From Hydrogenovibrio sp. SC-1 (GTDB lineage: Bacteria > Pseudomonadota > Gammaproteobacteria > Thiomicrospirales > Thiomicrospiraceae), in assembly GCF_002848135.1 (NCBI RefSeq), contig NZ_PKGB01000005.1, positions 62,001-126,000 of the forward strand: a stretch of DNA of 64,000 bases, written 5' to 3'. The first letter of the stretch is position 1. The number at the start of each line of letters is the position of its first letter. Position numbers and translations under genes: made by a program. This document shows, piece after piece, positions 34,678 to 43,871 of the stretch. The notes beneath the pieces were generated by a model. It had not been told where the DNA came from. It saw nothing but the letters and a program-made list of their open reading frames with translations, and did no database searches.

Positions 34678-36543
34678 ATGTTGTCACCTTCTTGGTTAAG
34701 TTATTTGGTTTCAAAACGGTTTTTATTCGCCATTGTCCTGTTTTGCAGTGGCGCTTTGGTCACGATTTATAGCGTTTATCAATGGAAAATTGAAAATACT
34801 CGCCAACAAGAGTTTCAGTTCTACAAAGCCCATTTAAATGATGAATTAGCCGTGCTCATTCAAGGTAAAGCAGAGATAACTCAGGCGATCGCGGTTTCCA
34901 TTACCACTTTACCGGTTTTGAAGCAAGCACTTCAAAGTCAGGACATTCCCATTCAACCTATTTTGGCAGCCTATAGTCAACGCCTTAAAGAGCAGACGCC
35001 CTACAAAGAAGTATGGATTCAACTGGTTGATGCAAAAGGGGTGAGCTTGGCTCGAAGTTGGACCCAGCGAAAAAATGATGATTTAAGTCAAATTCGTCGG
35101 GATATCGCCTCTTTGCTTCAGCAACCGCGCTATATGAATAACTTCAGTGTGGGTAAGTTTGCGTTGACCTTTAAGTCATTGGTCCCTCTTTATGATGATC
35201 GCAGGCAATTGATGGGGATCTTAGAGGTGATCTCCCATGTTAATTCGATTGACCGAATGTTAGCGGAAGCAAATGGAGTGCGTTCGGTAGTATTGGTAAA
35301 TCGCGATTATCGAGCACAGTTGACGCGCTCTAAAACGGGTAAATTTATTGGTGATTACTATGTCGCTAATGATGCTGTTTCAGAGTCAGATATGGCATTG
35401 ATTGATCGACTAGGCGTTGAAGCAATGTTTGAAGACAGTCAATATCGAATCTTTGATGGTCAATTGTTAATCAGTCATCCTATAGAAGACCTGCAAGGTC
35501 AAAGAATGGCAAACTGGGTCAGTGTTCTGCCTTTATCCGATTTTCAATTTGTTAATCTACAGCAAACTCAGCGTCAAATTGTTTTGATTTCGGCATTTAT
35601 AATTGTGCTGGTTTTGCTATTGGTAGCGGTGGTTCACTTTAAGCGTCAGACAGAATTTGAACGACGCTTTTTCTTTGAGGTGTTTGATACGGCAACGGAA
35701 ATGGTCTTTGTCGTAAAGTCCCAACGGATGTTGCTTGCTAATAGGCGCTTTTTTGAGTTTTTTAGTCAATTTAAAACGGTTGAAGATTTTCATCAGCACC
35801 ATGATTGTATCTGTGAGTTTTTTGTATCTGAAACGGGTTATTTATCGCAGTTTGTTAACGGAGATTTTTGGTTAGACTATTTAGTGAAGCATAAAGATCA
35901 AGTGCACTACGCAAAAGTAAAGCAGCAGGATGCCATCTATATCTTTTTAGTGAAGGCCACTGAGATTACCAATGTCCAAGGTGAGCGTTATATCAGTGTA
36001 TTAATGTCAGATGTCACTGAAGAATATCGCTATAAAAATAAATTAGAGCAGTTAATTATTCAAGATGAATTAACGGGTATTTACAACCGTCATTACTTTA
36101 ATCAAGTTTTAAACCAGGAAATTAAGCGCCATCAACGTTATCAGACGCCACTCTCAATGGCGTTTATTGATATCGATCATTTCAAAAACATAAATGACCA
36201 TTACGGGCATGATGTCGGTGATGAAGTCTTAAAAACCATGACAAATACTATTTGCAATGAGTTACGCGATACTGATGTGTTCTGTCGAGTGGGTGGTGAA
36301 GAATTTGTGGTGATGATGCCACAAACCACATTGCAAAATGCAATGGTCATTGCCGAGCGAATGCGTCAATCCGTTGAAATTTTGCACTTTGAACAGTTGC
36401 AGGAAACCGTGACTATCAGTATTGGTTTGGTTGAACTTTTTCAAACTGAATCCAGTACAGCCTTTTATAAGCGTGCCGATAATGCGCTCTATCAAGCCAA
36501 AGAGTCGGGTCGAAACCAAGTTAAATTTCAATCTGAAATCTAA
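34678..36543 (+). CDS. Membrane diguanylate cyclase with periplasmic sensor, PAS and GGDEF
   Basis: 621 aa from ATG 34678 (GGAAG just before it); the GTG at 34648 has no ribosome site. Transmembrane segment 1 is at about 15-35 (FLFAIVLFCSGALVTIYSVY), a ~270-residue periplasmic region of double-Cache type follows, then transmembrane segment 2 near 295-315 (IVLISAFIIVLVLLLVAVV), a PAS-like domain and a GGDEF domain at the C-terminus. The active site is VGGEEF and RDTD supplies the RxxD product-inhibition site five residues before it, so it should make c-di-GMP from GTP and be feedback controlled. It has no EAL domain. It is separate from the upstream broken c-di-GMP gene. Confidence 0.9.
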   Translation: MLSPSWLSYLVSKRFLFAIVLFCSGALVTIYSVYQWKIENTRQQEFQFYKAHLNDELAVLIQGKAEITQAIAVSITTLPVLKQALQSQDIPIQPILAAYSQRLKEQTPYKEVWIQLVDAKGVSLARSWTQRKNDDLSQIRRDIASLLQQPRYMNNFSVGKFALTFKSLVPLYDDRRQLMGILEVISHVNSIDRMLAEANGVRSVVLVNRDYRAQLTRSKTGKFIGDYYVANDAVSESDMALIDRLGVEAMFEDSQYRIFDGQLLISHPIEDLQGQRMANWVSVLPLSDFQFVNLQQTQRQIVLISAFIIVLVLLLVAVVHFKRQTEFERRFFFEVFDTATEMVFVVKSQRMLLANRRFFEFFSQFKTVEDFHQHHDCICEFFVSETGYLSQFVNGDFWLDYLVKHKDQVHYAKVKQQDAIYIFLVKATEITNVQGERYISVLMSDVTEEYRYKNKLEQLIIQDELTGIYNRHYFNQVLNQEIKRHQRYQTPLSMAFIDIDHFKNINDHYGHDVGDEVLKTMTNTICNELRDTDVFCRVGGEEFVVMMPQTTLQNAMVIAERMRQSVEILHFEQLQETVTISIGLVELFQTESSTAFYKRADNALYQAKESGRNQVKFQSEI

Positions 36544-36577
36544 GAACATAAGGGTTAACGGAGCTGATTCATCCTCT

Positions 36578-36602
36578 AAAATGCCCAGGCCTGGCTAATT
36601 TT
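36578..36602. repeat. Dispersed palindrome, copy 7 (before rlmI)
   Basis: Exact core CCAGGCCTGG (36585-36594) with arms AAAATGC and CTAATTTT. It lies 35 bp after the diguanylate cyclase stop. Confidence 0.8.
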
Positions 36603-36657
36603 GGTATGATGTTGCACACATTAACAGCAACACAGCACACAAAAAAGGAAGCAGGGC

Positions 36658-37851
36658 ATGACCGCCAGTATTCGATTAAAAAAAAATGAAGATAAGCGCT
36701 TAAAACAAGGGCATCTATGGATATTCAGTAATGAAATCGATACTCAGGCGACGCCACTGAAAGATAGGCAGCCGGGAGAAGTGGTCACGGTTGAGGCGGA
36801 CAGTGGTAAGCCGTTAGGTCTGGCGTATATTAATCCCAAAACGCTCATCTGTGGTCGGTTATTGTCTCGCAATCCAAAAGTTCAATTTAATCAAGCCTTC
36901 CTAAAAAAACGAATTCAAGCGGCTCAAACGCTAAGGGATATGAATTTTTCAACCCCGTATTATCGATTGGTCTTTGGTGAATCCGATGGGTTGCCAGGTT
37001 TGGTGATTGATCGTTTTGGCGATGTGTTTGTCGCACAAATTACCACTGCCGGTATGGAAAACTTAAAAGCTGAATTGATTCAGACAATCGAAAACTTATA
37101 TCACCCGAAAGCGTTGATGTTACGAAATGATAGTAAAAGTCGAGAACTAGAAGGCTTGCCGCTTTATACCGAGGTGGCGATTGGTCCGATGCCCGAGCAA
37201 ATTTTAATTGAAGAGAATGGTGCTCAATTTGCTATTCCTGCGGAACTCGGTCAGAAAACCGGTTGGTTTTATGATCATCGAATGGCGCGTCGACGCTTGC
37301 AAGATTTTGTCAAAGATAAAACCGTATTGGATGTTTTTAGTTATCTAGGTGGCTGGGGCATTGAAGCGGCTGTGGCAGGAGCAAAAGAAGTCACCTGTGT
37401 CGATGCTTCTAGTTTCGCATTAGATGGAGTGGATGCGAATGCGGTATTAAATGGTGTGGCTGAAAAAGTGATTACCATTGAAGGCAATGCCTTTGATGTG
37501 TTAAAGGCATTGGCGGCTGAATGTCATAAATATGATGTGGTCATTGTTGATCCGCCGGCTTTCGTTAAGCGTAAAAAAGATTTGAAAGCGGGGGCAGATG
37601 CCTATCGACGTATTAATGAATTGGCGATGCGTCTCCTCAATCCGGATGGCATTTTGGTCTCGGCTTCGTGTTCGCATCACATGAGTCGAGATGGGCTGTT
37701 AAAACAAGTTCAACTGGCGGCGCGTCATATCGATCGTTCGATACAATTATTTGACCAAGCACATCAATCACCTGATCATCCAGTTCATCCTGCTATTTCA
37801 GAAACCGAATATATTAAAACTTTCTTTTTTAGAGTCGCTAAGTCTTTGTAA
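36658..37851 (+). CDS. rlmI: 23S rRNA (cytosine-5) methyltransferase RlmI
   Basis: Methylates C1962 of 23S rRNA in E. coli. An N-terminal PUA domain (about 1-75; RLKQGHLWIFSNEI), the EEHE-like linker (FGESDGLPGLVIDRFGD) and a Rossmann methyltransferase domain with VLDVFSYLGGWGIEAA are present. DPPAF near residue 302 and the catalytic-Cys motif SASCSHHMS near 339 are intact. Length 397 aa. AAAGGAAG precedes the ATG. The next gene starts on the base after its stop, so the two are coupled. Confidence 0.93.
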   Translation: MTASIRLKKNEDKRLKQGHLWIFSNEIDTQATPLKDRQPGEVVTVEADSGKPLGLAYINPKTLICGRLLSRNPKVQFNQAFLKKRIQAAQTLRDMNFSTPYYRLVFGESDGLPGLVIDRFGDVFVAQITTAGMENLKAELIQTIENLYHPKALMLRNDSKSRELEGLPLYTEVAIGPMPEQILIEENGAQFAIPAELGQKTGWFYDHRMARRRLQDFVKDKTVLDVFSYLGGWGIEAAVAGAKEVTCVDASSFALDGVDANAVLNGVAEKVITIEGNAFDVLKALAAECHKYDVVIVDPPAFVKRKKDLKAGADAYRRINELAMRLLNPDGILVSASCSHHMSRDGLLKQVQLAARHIDRSIQLFDQAHQSPDHPVHPAISETEYIKTFFFRVAKSL

Positions 37852-38991
37852 ATGAAACCTACTTTATCGGTACCACAAAAACAATTAGCCAGACACTGTT
37901 ACTGGGATCCTGAAGCGCAGACGTTGTGGATTGATTGCCGACAGTGGATGCCGCAGTATGGTGTTGTTGCGATTCCGAGTTGGGATTCAATGATGCTATC
38001 AGCTGACCCCATCCCAAGTTATCCAGTCGACATACAAATCTTAAACTGGTCAAATCAACCGCAACTGGCCTTTTGGCGTAAACAAATACCCGCTTGGGTT
38101 CGGGAGAGTTGCGGGCTATTTCCTTCCCATCAGTTGCGGCTCCTACATTTTGTTGGACGCTATCCGCAATTGTTGGAGTTACTAGATCATTCACCCTTGT
38201 TGGCCTGGCGATTGGTGAGTTCATCGTTATCGGAAGACGAGATCGTTCAGTTGTTACAGGATAAACGGACCGACTTGGTGGCAAAGCTGGGGTGGCCAGG
38301 GAGTCAACAGGCGGTTGGCTTTTTGAGGAAGCTTCGATTGCGATTTGTTAACAGCGATATCGTCGAATCGGTTGAAACTTGTTTATTGGATGATGGTCGT
38401 TTGCAGGGCTTGCAACGTTTGCCAAGAGTCAATTCAATGGCCTTGTCATTAGCCGCGCGTTTCCCAGCGTTAATTGGCTCTCGGTTGCATCAGAGCTTGG
38501 CAAAATTACCTTGCCGTCCGCTACAGTGTCAAAAAATGATTGCGCTCTTGGAAGACGTCTATCGTGCTGCTGACATTTTACAACCGCCTGAACAGGACTT
38601 TACGCAAATCGCCTCAGCACGCTATTTGGTTGAAGTTGAGCAGATATACCAGGCCTGGTGGTTTTTAGCTGCACAGCAGGCTAGTTTGACAACGGATTTG
38701 GCCTTGACTAAACAACCCGTGCGTTTAACGTCGAAACAACAATGGCAAGCATTAAGTGTTTTGCAACACCATTATTGGTTAACCGATTGGTCGGATTTTG
38801 AAGCCGGTAACGTATCTTTATGGGCGAGATCAGCTGAGCAGGGCGTTGAAGCGATCTTATTGCCACACGCCGAGATTGATAACGGTGAAAACAATGCAAG
38901 TTGGACGATTACTAGAGGTCGTCAAGCCGATAATCAATTGCTCAACTCAGAGCAATTAAGTTATTGGCATTGTTGGTTGGCAGGCTGTTAG
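37852..38991 (+). CDS. Hypothetical protein coupled to rlmI
   Basis: Not recognised. A 379-aa soluble protein rich in Trp, Leu and Gln, with an all-helical middle (QLLELLDHSPLLAWRLVS, FLRKLRLRF) and a predicted beta-rich C-terminus. No signal peptide, membrane segment or catalytic motif is obvious. It starts immediately after the rlmI TAA without its own clear ribosome site, suggesting translational coupling. It ends 8 bp before convergent lysA. A dispersed palindrome copy at 38648-38666 encodes QAWWFL. Confidence 0.7.
   Translation: MKPTLSVPQKQLARHCYWDPEAQTLWIDCRQWMPQYGVVAIPSWDSMMLSADPIPSYPVDIQILNWSNQPQLAFWRKQIPAWVRESCGLFPSHQLRLLHFVGRYPQLLELLDHSPLLAWRLVSSSLSEDEIVQLLQDKRTDLVAKLGWPGSQQAVGFLRKLRLRFVNSDIVESVETCLLDDGRLQGLQRLPRVNSMALSLAARFPALIGSRLHQSLAKLPCRPLQCQKMIALLEDVYRAADILQPPEQDFTQIASARYLVEVEQIYQAWWFLAAQQASLTTDLALTKQPVRLTSKQQWQALSVLQHHYWLTDWSDFEAGNVSLWARSAEQGVEAILLPHAEIDNGENNASWTITRGRQADNQLLNSEQLSYWHCWLAGC
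38648..38666. repeat. Dispersed palindrome, copy 8 (inside orf379)
   Basis: Exact ACCAGGCCTGGT (38648-38659), right arm GGTTTTT. It is read as QAWWFL, the same hexapeptide as copy 11 encodes in another gene. Confidence 0.75.
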
Positions 38992-38999
38992 TCAACAGT

Positions 39000-40268
39000 C
39001 TAAGTTTCGGGTAAGAGTTTTTCTGAACCCATTAAGTCGTCTAAGGTTTCTCTCGGCCGAATTTCATAGGCCTGATCCCCATCCACCAATACTTCTGCTG
39101 CACGTGGACGACTGTTGTAGTTAGAGCTCATGGTGAAGCCATAAGCGCCAGATGACATGACTGCTAATAAGTCGCCAGCCTTGAGGTTCAATGAACGGTC
39201 TTTGCCGAGGAAGTCACCTGTTTCACAGACAGGGCCCACTAAATCCCAATTAGCCAATTGACCATCTTCTCGTGGCGTGACCGGTAGGATGGTTTGGTGT
39301 GATTGGTAGAGTGCTGGACGAATCAGATCATTCATTGCCGCATCAATAATGGCAAATTGTTTATGAGCCGTCGGTTTTAAATATTCCACCTCTGTGATTA
39401 AGGCACCCGCATTGCCAGCGATGGCGCGACCCGGTTCAATAATGATTTCTATGGTTGGGTCATTGAGTTGTGCTAGCAACGACTGAATATAGTTTTGAAT
39501 GTCAGGCGGCGTTTCTTCTGTGTATTGGATACCCAATCCACCGCCTAAATCCAAGTGGTGAATCTCAATGCCTTGATCCGCTAATTGTTGCTTTAGTTTT
39601 AGTACTCGTTGTAGCGCATCGACGAACGGCGAGAGTTCTGTTAATTGAGAGCCGATATGGCAATCAATTCCGAGTATTTGGATATGGGAGCAGGCTTGGG
39701 CATCGGCATAAAGTTGTGGCGCTGTCTCAATATCCACTCCAAACTTATTGTCCTTTAATCCCGTCGAAATATAGGGGTGGGTTTTGGCATCGACATCCGG
39801 GTTGACACGTATTGAAATGGGGGCAATCATGTCGCAGCGTTTGGCAATGGCTTGAATGCGATCCAATTCAGCATGGGATTCAATATTAAAACAGCGAATA
39901 CCGGCTTCAAGCGCCTGTTGGATTTCGGCTGATTTTTTGGCGACGCCAGAAAAAACCACTTTGCGCGGGTCACCGCCGGCGCGCACCACTCTTTCCAATT
40001 CACCACCGGAAACGATATCAAACCCTGAGCCTAAGCGCGCGAGTAGGTTTAGGATGGCAAGGTTAGAATTGGTTTTAACCGCATAACAGACCAAATGTGG
40101 TTGCTCACCAAAGGCTTGATCAAAAGCCTGCCACCGTTGCTCGAATTCGGCACGTGAGTAAACATAAAGCGGCGTGCCATATTGATTGGCAAGTTTGGCC
40201 AAAGCCATATTTTCTACATAAAGGGTGTGATGTTGCGGATGATAATGGAAGCTACCAAAGGCTGTCAT
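39000..40268 (-). CDS. lysA: Diaminopimelate decarboxylase
   Basis: PLP enzyme for the last step of lysine synthesis, meso-diaminopimelate to lysine. The PLP lysine is Lys65 in CYAVKTNSNLAIL; HIGSQ, the GGGLGI phosphate loop, EPGRAIAGNAG and the active-site Cys in GPVCETGD are intact. Length 422 aa. The start overlaps the end of lptM by 4 bp, the conserved lptM-lysA arrangement. Confidence 0.97.
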   Translation of the reverse strand: MTAFGSFHYHPQHHTLYVENMALAKLANQYGTPLYVYSRAEFEQRWQAFDQAFGEQPHLVCYAVKTNSNLAILNLLARLGSGFDIVSGGELERVVRAGGDPRKVVFSGVAKKSAEIQQALEAGIRCFNIESHAELDRIQAIAKRCDMIAPISIRVNPDVDAKTHPYISTGLKDNKFGVDIETAPQLYADAQACSHIQILGIDCHIGSQLTELSPFVDALQRVLKLKQQLADQGIEIHHLDLGGGLGIQYTEETPPDIQNYIQSLLAQLNDPTIEIIIEPGRAIAGNAGALITEVEYLKPTAHKQFAIIDAAMNDLIRPALYQSHQTILPVTPREDGQLANWDLVGPVCETGDFLGKDRSLNLKAGDLLAVMSSGAYGFTMSSNYNSRPRAAEVLVDGDQAYEIRPRETLDDLMGSEKLLPET

Positions 40269-40450
40269 GGGGTATCCTGTGTCGTCGATGAGTGGGTGTC
40301 ATTTGCGGGTGCAGTTGGCTTAGGGTCATCGGGTAAATAAAGTGGGCCTTTTTTTCCACAGCCACTGAGCGCAGATAGCAGAAAGCACAGTACGAATATG
40401 GTTAATTTTTGGCGAAATAAGCGGGCTTTGCCAGTGTGATAAATAGGCAT
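40265..40450 (-). CDS. lptM: LptM (YifL)-type small lipoprotein
   Basis: A 61-aa lipoprotein with signal peptide and lipobox ALSGC, then the family signature GKKGPLYLP and a Pro/Thr/Asp tail. In E. coli LptM assists disulfide maturation of the LPS translocon LptD at the outer membrane. ATG 40450 is preceded by AAGAGAG; the upstream TTG at 40471 is less likely. It is coupled to lysA. Confidence 0.88.
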   Translation of the reverse strand: MPIYHTGKARLFRQKLTIFVLCFLLSALSGCGKKGPLYLPDDPKPTAPANDTHSSTTQDTP

Positions 40451-40610
40451 GATGACTCTCTTTTTTAACAAGGCGTTATTTTATCGCAACTGGAGTGTAT
40501 TTTTGTAAACAATTGATTGCCTTTCACTGGCCGCTTTTGGTTAAAATGGTTCAATAGGATGGTGTCAATTTGATGGCGTCGAGTAAAAGTGCAAGAAATG
40601 AGGTTGGCTA

Positions 40611-41279
40611 ATGCAACAAGCGATTGACCCCCTAGTGATGGAACCGAATACTAAAGCCACGTCCGCTGTTATTTGGTTACATGGCTTAGGAGCGGATGGA
40701 CATGATTTTGAAGCGATTGTGCCACAATTGGCATTACCGGCGGACCATGGTATTCGTTTTATTTTTCCGCATGCCCCTATTCAAGCGGTGGCCGTGAATG
40801 GCGGGATGAAAATGCGCGCTTGGTATGATATTCGTCAAGCCGATTTAACTGAGCAAGTTGATTGGCAGGGCATTGATCAAAGTGTCGTCTTATTGGATCA
40901 GTGGATTGCACAACAGGTGTCAGATGGCATACCAATGGAACGCATCCTGGTGGCAGGTTTTTCGCAAGGCGGAGTGATTGCTTTGCATGCAGGGTTACAA
41001 ATGCAACAGCCTTTAGCTGGGATCATTGCCTTGTCGACTTATTTTCCTGAGCGTTCAACAAGCCTGTATCGACAACCGACGACCTGCCCGATTTTAATCG
41101 CGCATGGGTTAATGGATCCGATTTGCCCGTACACTGTTGCAAAGGCGGCATTGGCACAATTACGAGCACAAGGGTTTTCGCCCAGTTGGCATGAGTACCC
41201 AATGCAACATCAAGTTTGCATGGAAGAAATCAATGCCGTGTCACAATTTATTCAGCAACGATTGATTAACAACCATTAA
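40611..41279 (+). CDS. Alpha/beta-hydrolase, carboxylesterase/phospholipase family
   Basis: 222 aa, similar to bacterial EstB-type carboxylesterases and acyl-protein thioesterases. VIWLHGLGADGHDFEAIV holds the oxyanion loop; the nucleophile Ser is in GFSQGGVIALH, the Asp in AHGLMDPICPY and the His near the end in MQHQVCMEE. There is no signal peptide, so it is cytoplasmic. The natural substrate is unknown. GAGGT precedes the ATG, and a variant palindrome follows the stop. Confidence 0.9.
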   Translation: MQQAIDPLVMEPNTKATSAVIWLHGLGADGHDFEAIVPQLALPADHGIRFIFPHAPIQAVAVNGGMKMRAWYDIRQADLTEQVDWQGIDQSVVLLDQWIAQQVSDGIPMERILVAGFSQGGVIALHAGLQMQQPLAGIIALSTYFPERSTSLYRQPTTCPILIAHGLMDPICPYTVAKAALAQLRAQGFSPSWHEYPMQHQVCMEEINAVSQFIQQRLINNH

Positions 41280-41302
41280 AAATAACCAGGACTGGTCATT
41301 TT
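41280..41302. repeat. Dispersed palindrome, variant copy (after esterase)
   Basis: Core CCAGGACTGG, so the centre is GA instead of GC. Arms AAATAA and TCATTTT. It begins one base after the esterase stop codon and ends 18 bp before the next start. Confidence 0.75.
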
Positions 41303-41320
41303 AAATCGAAAAGGATGTTT

Positions 41321-42337
41321 ATGGGGAATGTAAGACGATATTTTCGGTATGATGTTGAAATTCCATTGTTTTTTGAAACAGCAGACGAGCAAGAAATCGA
41401 TCAACGGCAAACTTATGAGCATTTGATGACTGCTAAAGAAGCCGCTTATCTGCAAAAATTAAACCGAGATATTCAGATTCTATTTGGAGAAGCTTTTCCC
41501 GGCGCTTCTGAAACACTACACATTTTTCAAATGCTGGATCATCGTATTGATTTTATGGCCTGGTTATTAAAGTTGTTAATTCGGTCTGAAGACCCTCGAA
41601 AACAACCAGAGTATCGATTTAGAGTTCGCTCGGATATGAATACCCAGTTACCCAAGGCTCGCAAAAAAACCAAGATAATGCCCTTGATTGAAGGCATTTA
41701 TGTGCAGTTGGATGACCATCTTCACGAATTGATTGAGGTGGTGCAAAATAGTATTGCTGGCAAGCTATTTTTATATCCGCGCAAAATGCGGCCGATTTTC
41801 CAGGCAAAGGACTATGTAAAAAACCTTCAAGAATTGGCAGATAATGGATTTGCACCGGCCCAGGTATTGAGTTTATTAATTGAAAAACTGAATGCTTATG
41901 AACAATTATTGATTGAGTTGAAACAGGCCTACTTGGCAAAAATCAATAATGAAACCTGGCAGGTACAGAGGGTCAATCTCTCAGCAGGCGGTTTTAGTTT
42001 TAACACGCCTAATAAGTTTGCATTTTTTGCGAAGATGAATGTCTTTATGAAATTGGGCGATGATATTCTGGTGTGTCGAGGTCGGGTAGTGTTAAATAAG
42101 TTTCTGCCATCTCTCTCGGTGTATAAGGTGGGCGTTGAGTTTGAATCCATTTCAAAGCAGCATGCCCGTTTGATTACCCTGTATGTGCAACATCAAGAAT
42201 TACGTGATGCGATAGCCGAAGCACCGACGATTACGCTTCCAAGCGATAAGGCTTTACTTGATACCACTGAAATCCACCAAGATAAAAATGATGATGAAGA
42301 TAATGATAGTGAGATATTTGAATTAGAAGAAATCTAA
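41321..42337 (+). CDS. Split-PilZ protein 1 (c-di-GMP receptor-like)
   Basis: 338 aa. The N-terminal RRYFRYD (RxxxR) and the later VNLSAGGFSF (NxSxxG, near residue 220) are the two halves of a PilZ c-di-GMP site, here separated by about 210 mainly helical residues. The rest of the PilZ barrel follows (MNVFMKLGDDILVCRGRVV, YKVGVEFESI), then an acidic tail (DKNDDEDNDSEIFELEE). No signal peptide or membrane segment. I chose ATG 41321 (AAAAGG seven bases before) over 41315. Two related genes lie on the opposite strand 0.5 kb away, and diguanylate cyclase genes lie upstream in the window, so a role in c-di-GMP response is inferred. Confidence 0.75.
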   Translation: MGNVRRYFRYDVEIPLFFETADEQEIDQRQTYEHLMTAKEAAYLQKLNRDIQILFGEAFPGASETLHIFQMLDHRIDFMAWLLKLLIRSEDPRKQPEYRFRVRSDMNTQLPKARKKTKIMPLIEGIYVQLDDHLHELIEVVQNSIAGKLFLYPRKMRPIFQAKDYVKNLQELADNGFAPAQVLSLLIEKLNAYEQLLIELKQAYLAKINNETWQVQRVNLSAGGFSFNTPNKFAFFAKMNVFMKLGDDILVCRGRVVLNKFLPSLSVYKVGVEFESISKQHARLITLYVQHQELRDAIAEAPTITLPSDKALLDTTEIHQDKNDDEDNDSEIFELEEI

Positions 42338-42371
42338 TAATCAATGGTGAGCCATTTCCTTCTCAATGGCA

Positions 42372-42806
42372 TCAAGTTTTGGTTTTCATTCCTTTCGCTC
42401 TCGCCATTTTAAGAATGTCCTCTCGAACAGTCTGAATATTTTTAAGCCAAGAGGCAAAGTAGGGATAGTGGCGCTCGACTTGTTTGTAAAGTCCAGATAA
42501 AGTGGGTTTTGGTTCATGAAGGGCAAAGGCCGTAATTTCAATGAGACGATTGATATGCTTAGGGCTCATTTGTGGCGTCACTTCAAAGTAGCTGACTTTG
42601 GTTAGAATGACTGAATCCAATACCTTTTGCCATTCGGTGGGGGAGAGGGAGAATTGTTTTGATAAATAGTCATCAACACCGTTAAAGTGCATTTCAAGCA
42701 GCTGTTTTAACCGATAATAATGCAGCAAATCTGCGGCAGGTGCACGCAATGAAACGGGAAGTTCATCTAAAAATCCTGCTTCTATGGTATGGTTTCTTCC
42801 TGGCAT
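42372..42806 (-). CDS. Hypothetical protein downstream of split-PilZ genes
   Basis: 144 aa, not recognised. Mostly helical and soluble, with LLHYYRLKQLLEMHFNGVDDYL and a basic end (MARAKGMKTKT). It starts 8 bp after the split-PilZ 2 stop on the same strand, so the two are probably one transcript. Its stop is 35 bp from the convergent split-PilZ 1 stop. Confidence 0.65.
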   Translation of the reverse strand: MPGRNHTIEAGFLDELPVSLRAPAADLLHYYRLKQLLEMHFNGVDDYLSKQFSLSPTEWQKVLDSVILTKVSYFEVTPQMSPKHINRLIEITAFALHEPKPTLSGLYKQVERHYPYFASWLKNIQTVREDILKMARAKGMKTKT

Positions 42807-42813
42807 AGTTTTT

Positions 42814-43758
42814 TTATGAGAGCTTAATGCTCATACATTCCTCGATTTCAAAACGTTGAATTTCATTTTGCAATAGGTTTTGATTTTTACCATCCGGAAA
42901 ATCGAAATTAATTGCCACTCTTTCATGATTGTCTTTGTCCATTCGCCGAATGTCAACAATGGTGCCATTAAAAAAGAGCACTTCTTTATTCATTGGCAGT
43001 TGCATCAATACATCTACCTTTTCAAACATTTTAAATTGCTTATTAAAATAGAGAGCGATGCCTGAGGCACTGATATTCGTATTATGTGTTGTCCAGTCTT
43101 CAGGGTATTGTCTTAAGACGTTATCGTTATTAATTTGTCGGTAAATTTCTGTGTAGGCATTGAGTAGCCGGTTTAAGTTCAAAATGGCTTGAACCAATGG
43201 TACTTTTTCGACATCTTCTCCCTGAAATACTGTTTCGATCCGATCGCTTTTAAATTTTTTGGGTAAATTACGGTCACCATAAAACTTGTCTGGCGTTGAG
43301 TTCATGACTGCTTCGCCGACAGCGTGCATAAAGATCGTAAATTTTTCTTCAATCATTTTGAAGTAGTTGTATGTTTTGGGTGCCGAATCATGGATGGATT
43401 CAATGGTGGAGAAACCACGAAGGTGATGGTTTAGCGAGTCTTTAAAGCTCGGGTCTTTACGTGGATTTAACCCCCGAGTCATGGTTCTGATGCAATGTCC
43501 AAGAAATTCTATGTCATTGATACACTCATGAAATAATGCTGATGTGACTTGTTTGTGTTCTTGAATTCGTTCCATCCAATAGAGGGTTTTATCGGAGAAG
43601 GTTTCAATTTCCTTTTCAATATAACTTGGAAAATAGTTGATGCCGGAGGCATAGATTTCATAGTCTTGTATCGGTGCAGACGGAATAATAAAAACCTTTA
43701 TTGGCATATCTATGCGGAAAAATCGTCTAGAGTTACCTTTGTGAAACCATCTATTCAT
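42814..43758 (-). CDS. Split-PilZ protein 2
   Basis: 314 aa. MNRWFHKGNSRRFFR gives RxxxR at residues 11-15; NISASG at 228-233 gives NxSxxG. The ~210 residues between are helical and conserved with split-PilZ 3 (GFSTIE, APKTYNYFKMIEEK, YRQINNDN). The PilZ barrel ends with ERVAINFDFPDGKNQNLLQNEIQ. It is a tandem duplicate of the gene at 43872-44837, from which it has diverged. No membrane segment. c-di-GMP binding is inferred from the motifs. Confidence 0.75.
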   Translation of the reverse strand: MNRWFHKGNSRRFFRIDMPIKVFIIPSAPIQDYEIYASGINYFPSYIEKEIETFSDKTLYWMERIQEHKQVTSALFHECINDIEFLGHCIRTMTRGLNPRKDPSFKDSLNHHLRGFSTIESIHDSAPKTYNYFKMIEEKFTIFMHAVGEAVMNSTPDKFYGDRNLPKKFKSDRIETVFQGEDVEKVPLVQAILNLNRLLNAYTEIYRQINNDNVLRQYPEDWTTHNTNISASGIALYFNKQFKMFEKVDVLMQLPMNKEVLFFNGTIVDIRRMDKDNHERVAINFDFPDGKNQNLLQNEIQRFEIEECMSIKLS

Positions 43759-43871
43759 GAATATCTATGTCCAATTGGTAAGTGGTCAAAAGTAAGTGTC
43801 CTTGCAAATACAATGCCAAAAAAACAAGTGAACTGTTTTTGATGGATAATTGGTGTCGTGCACTTGGCCAT

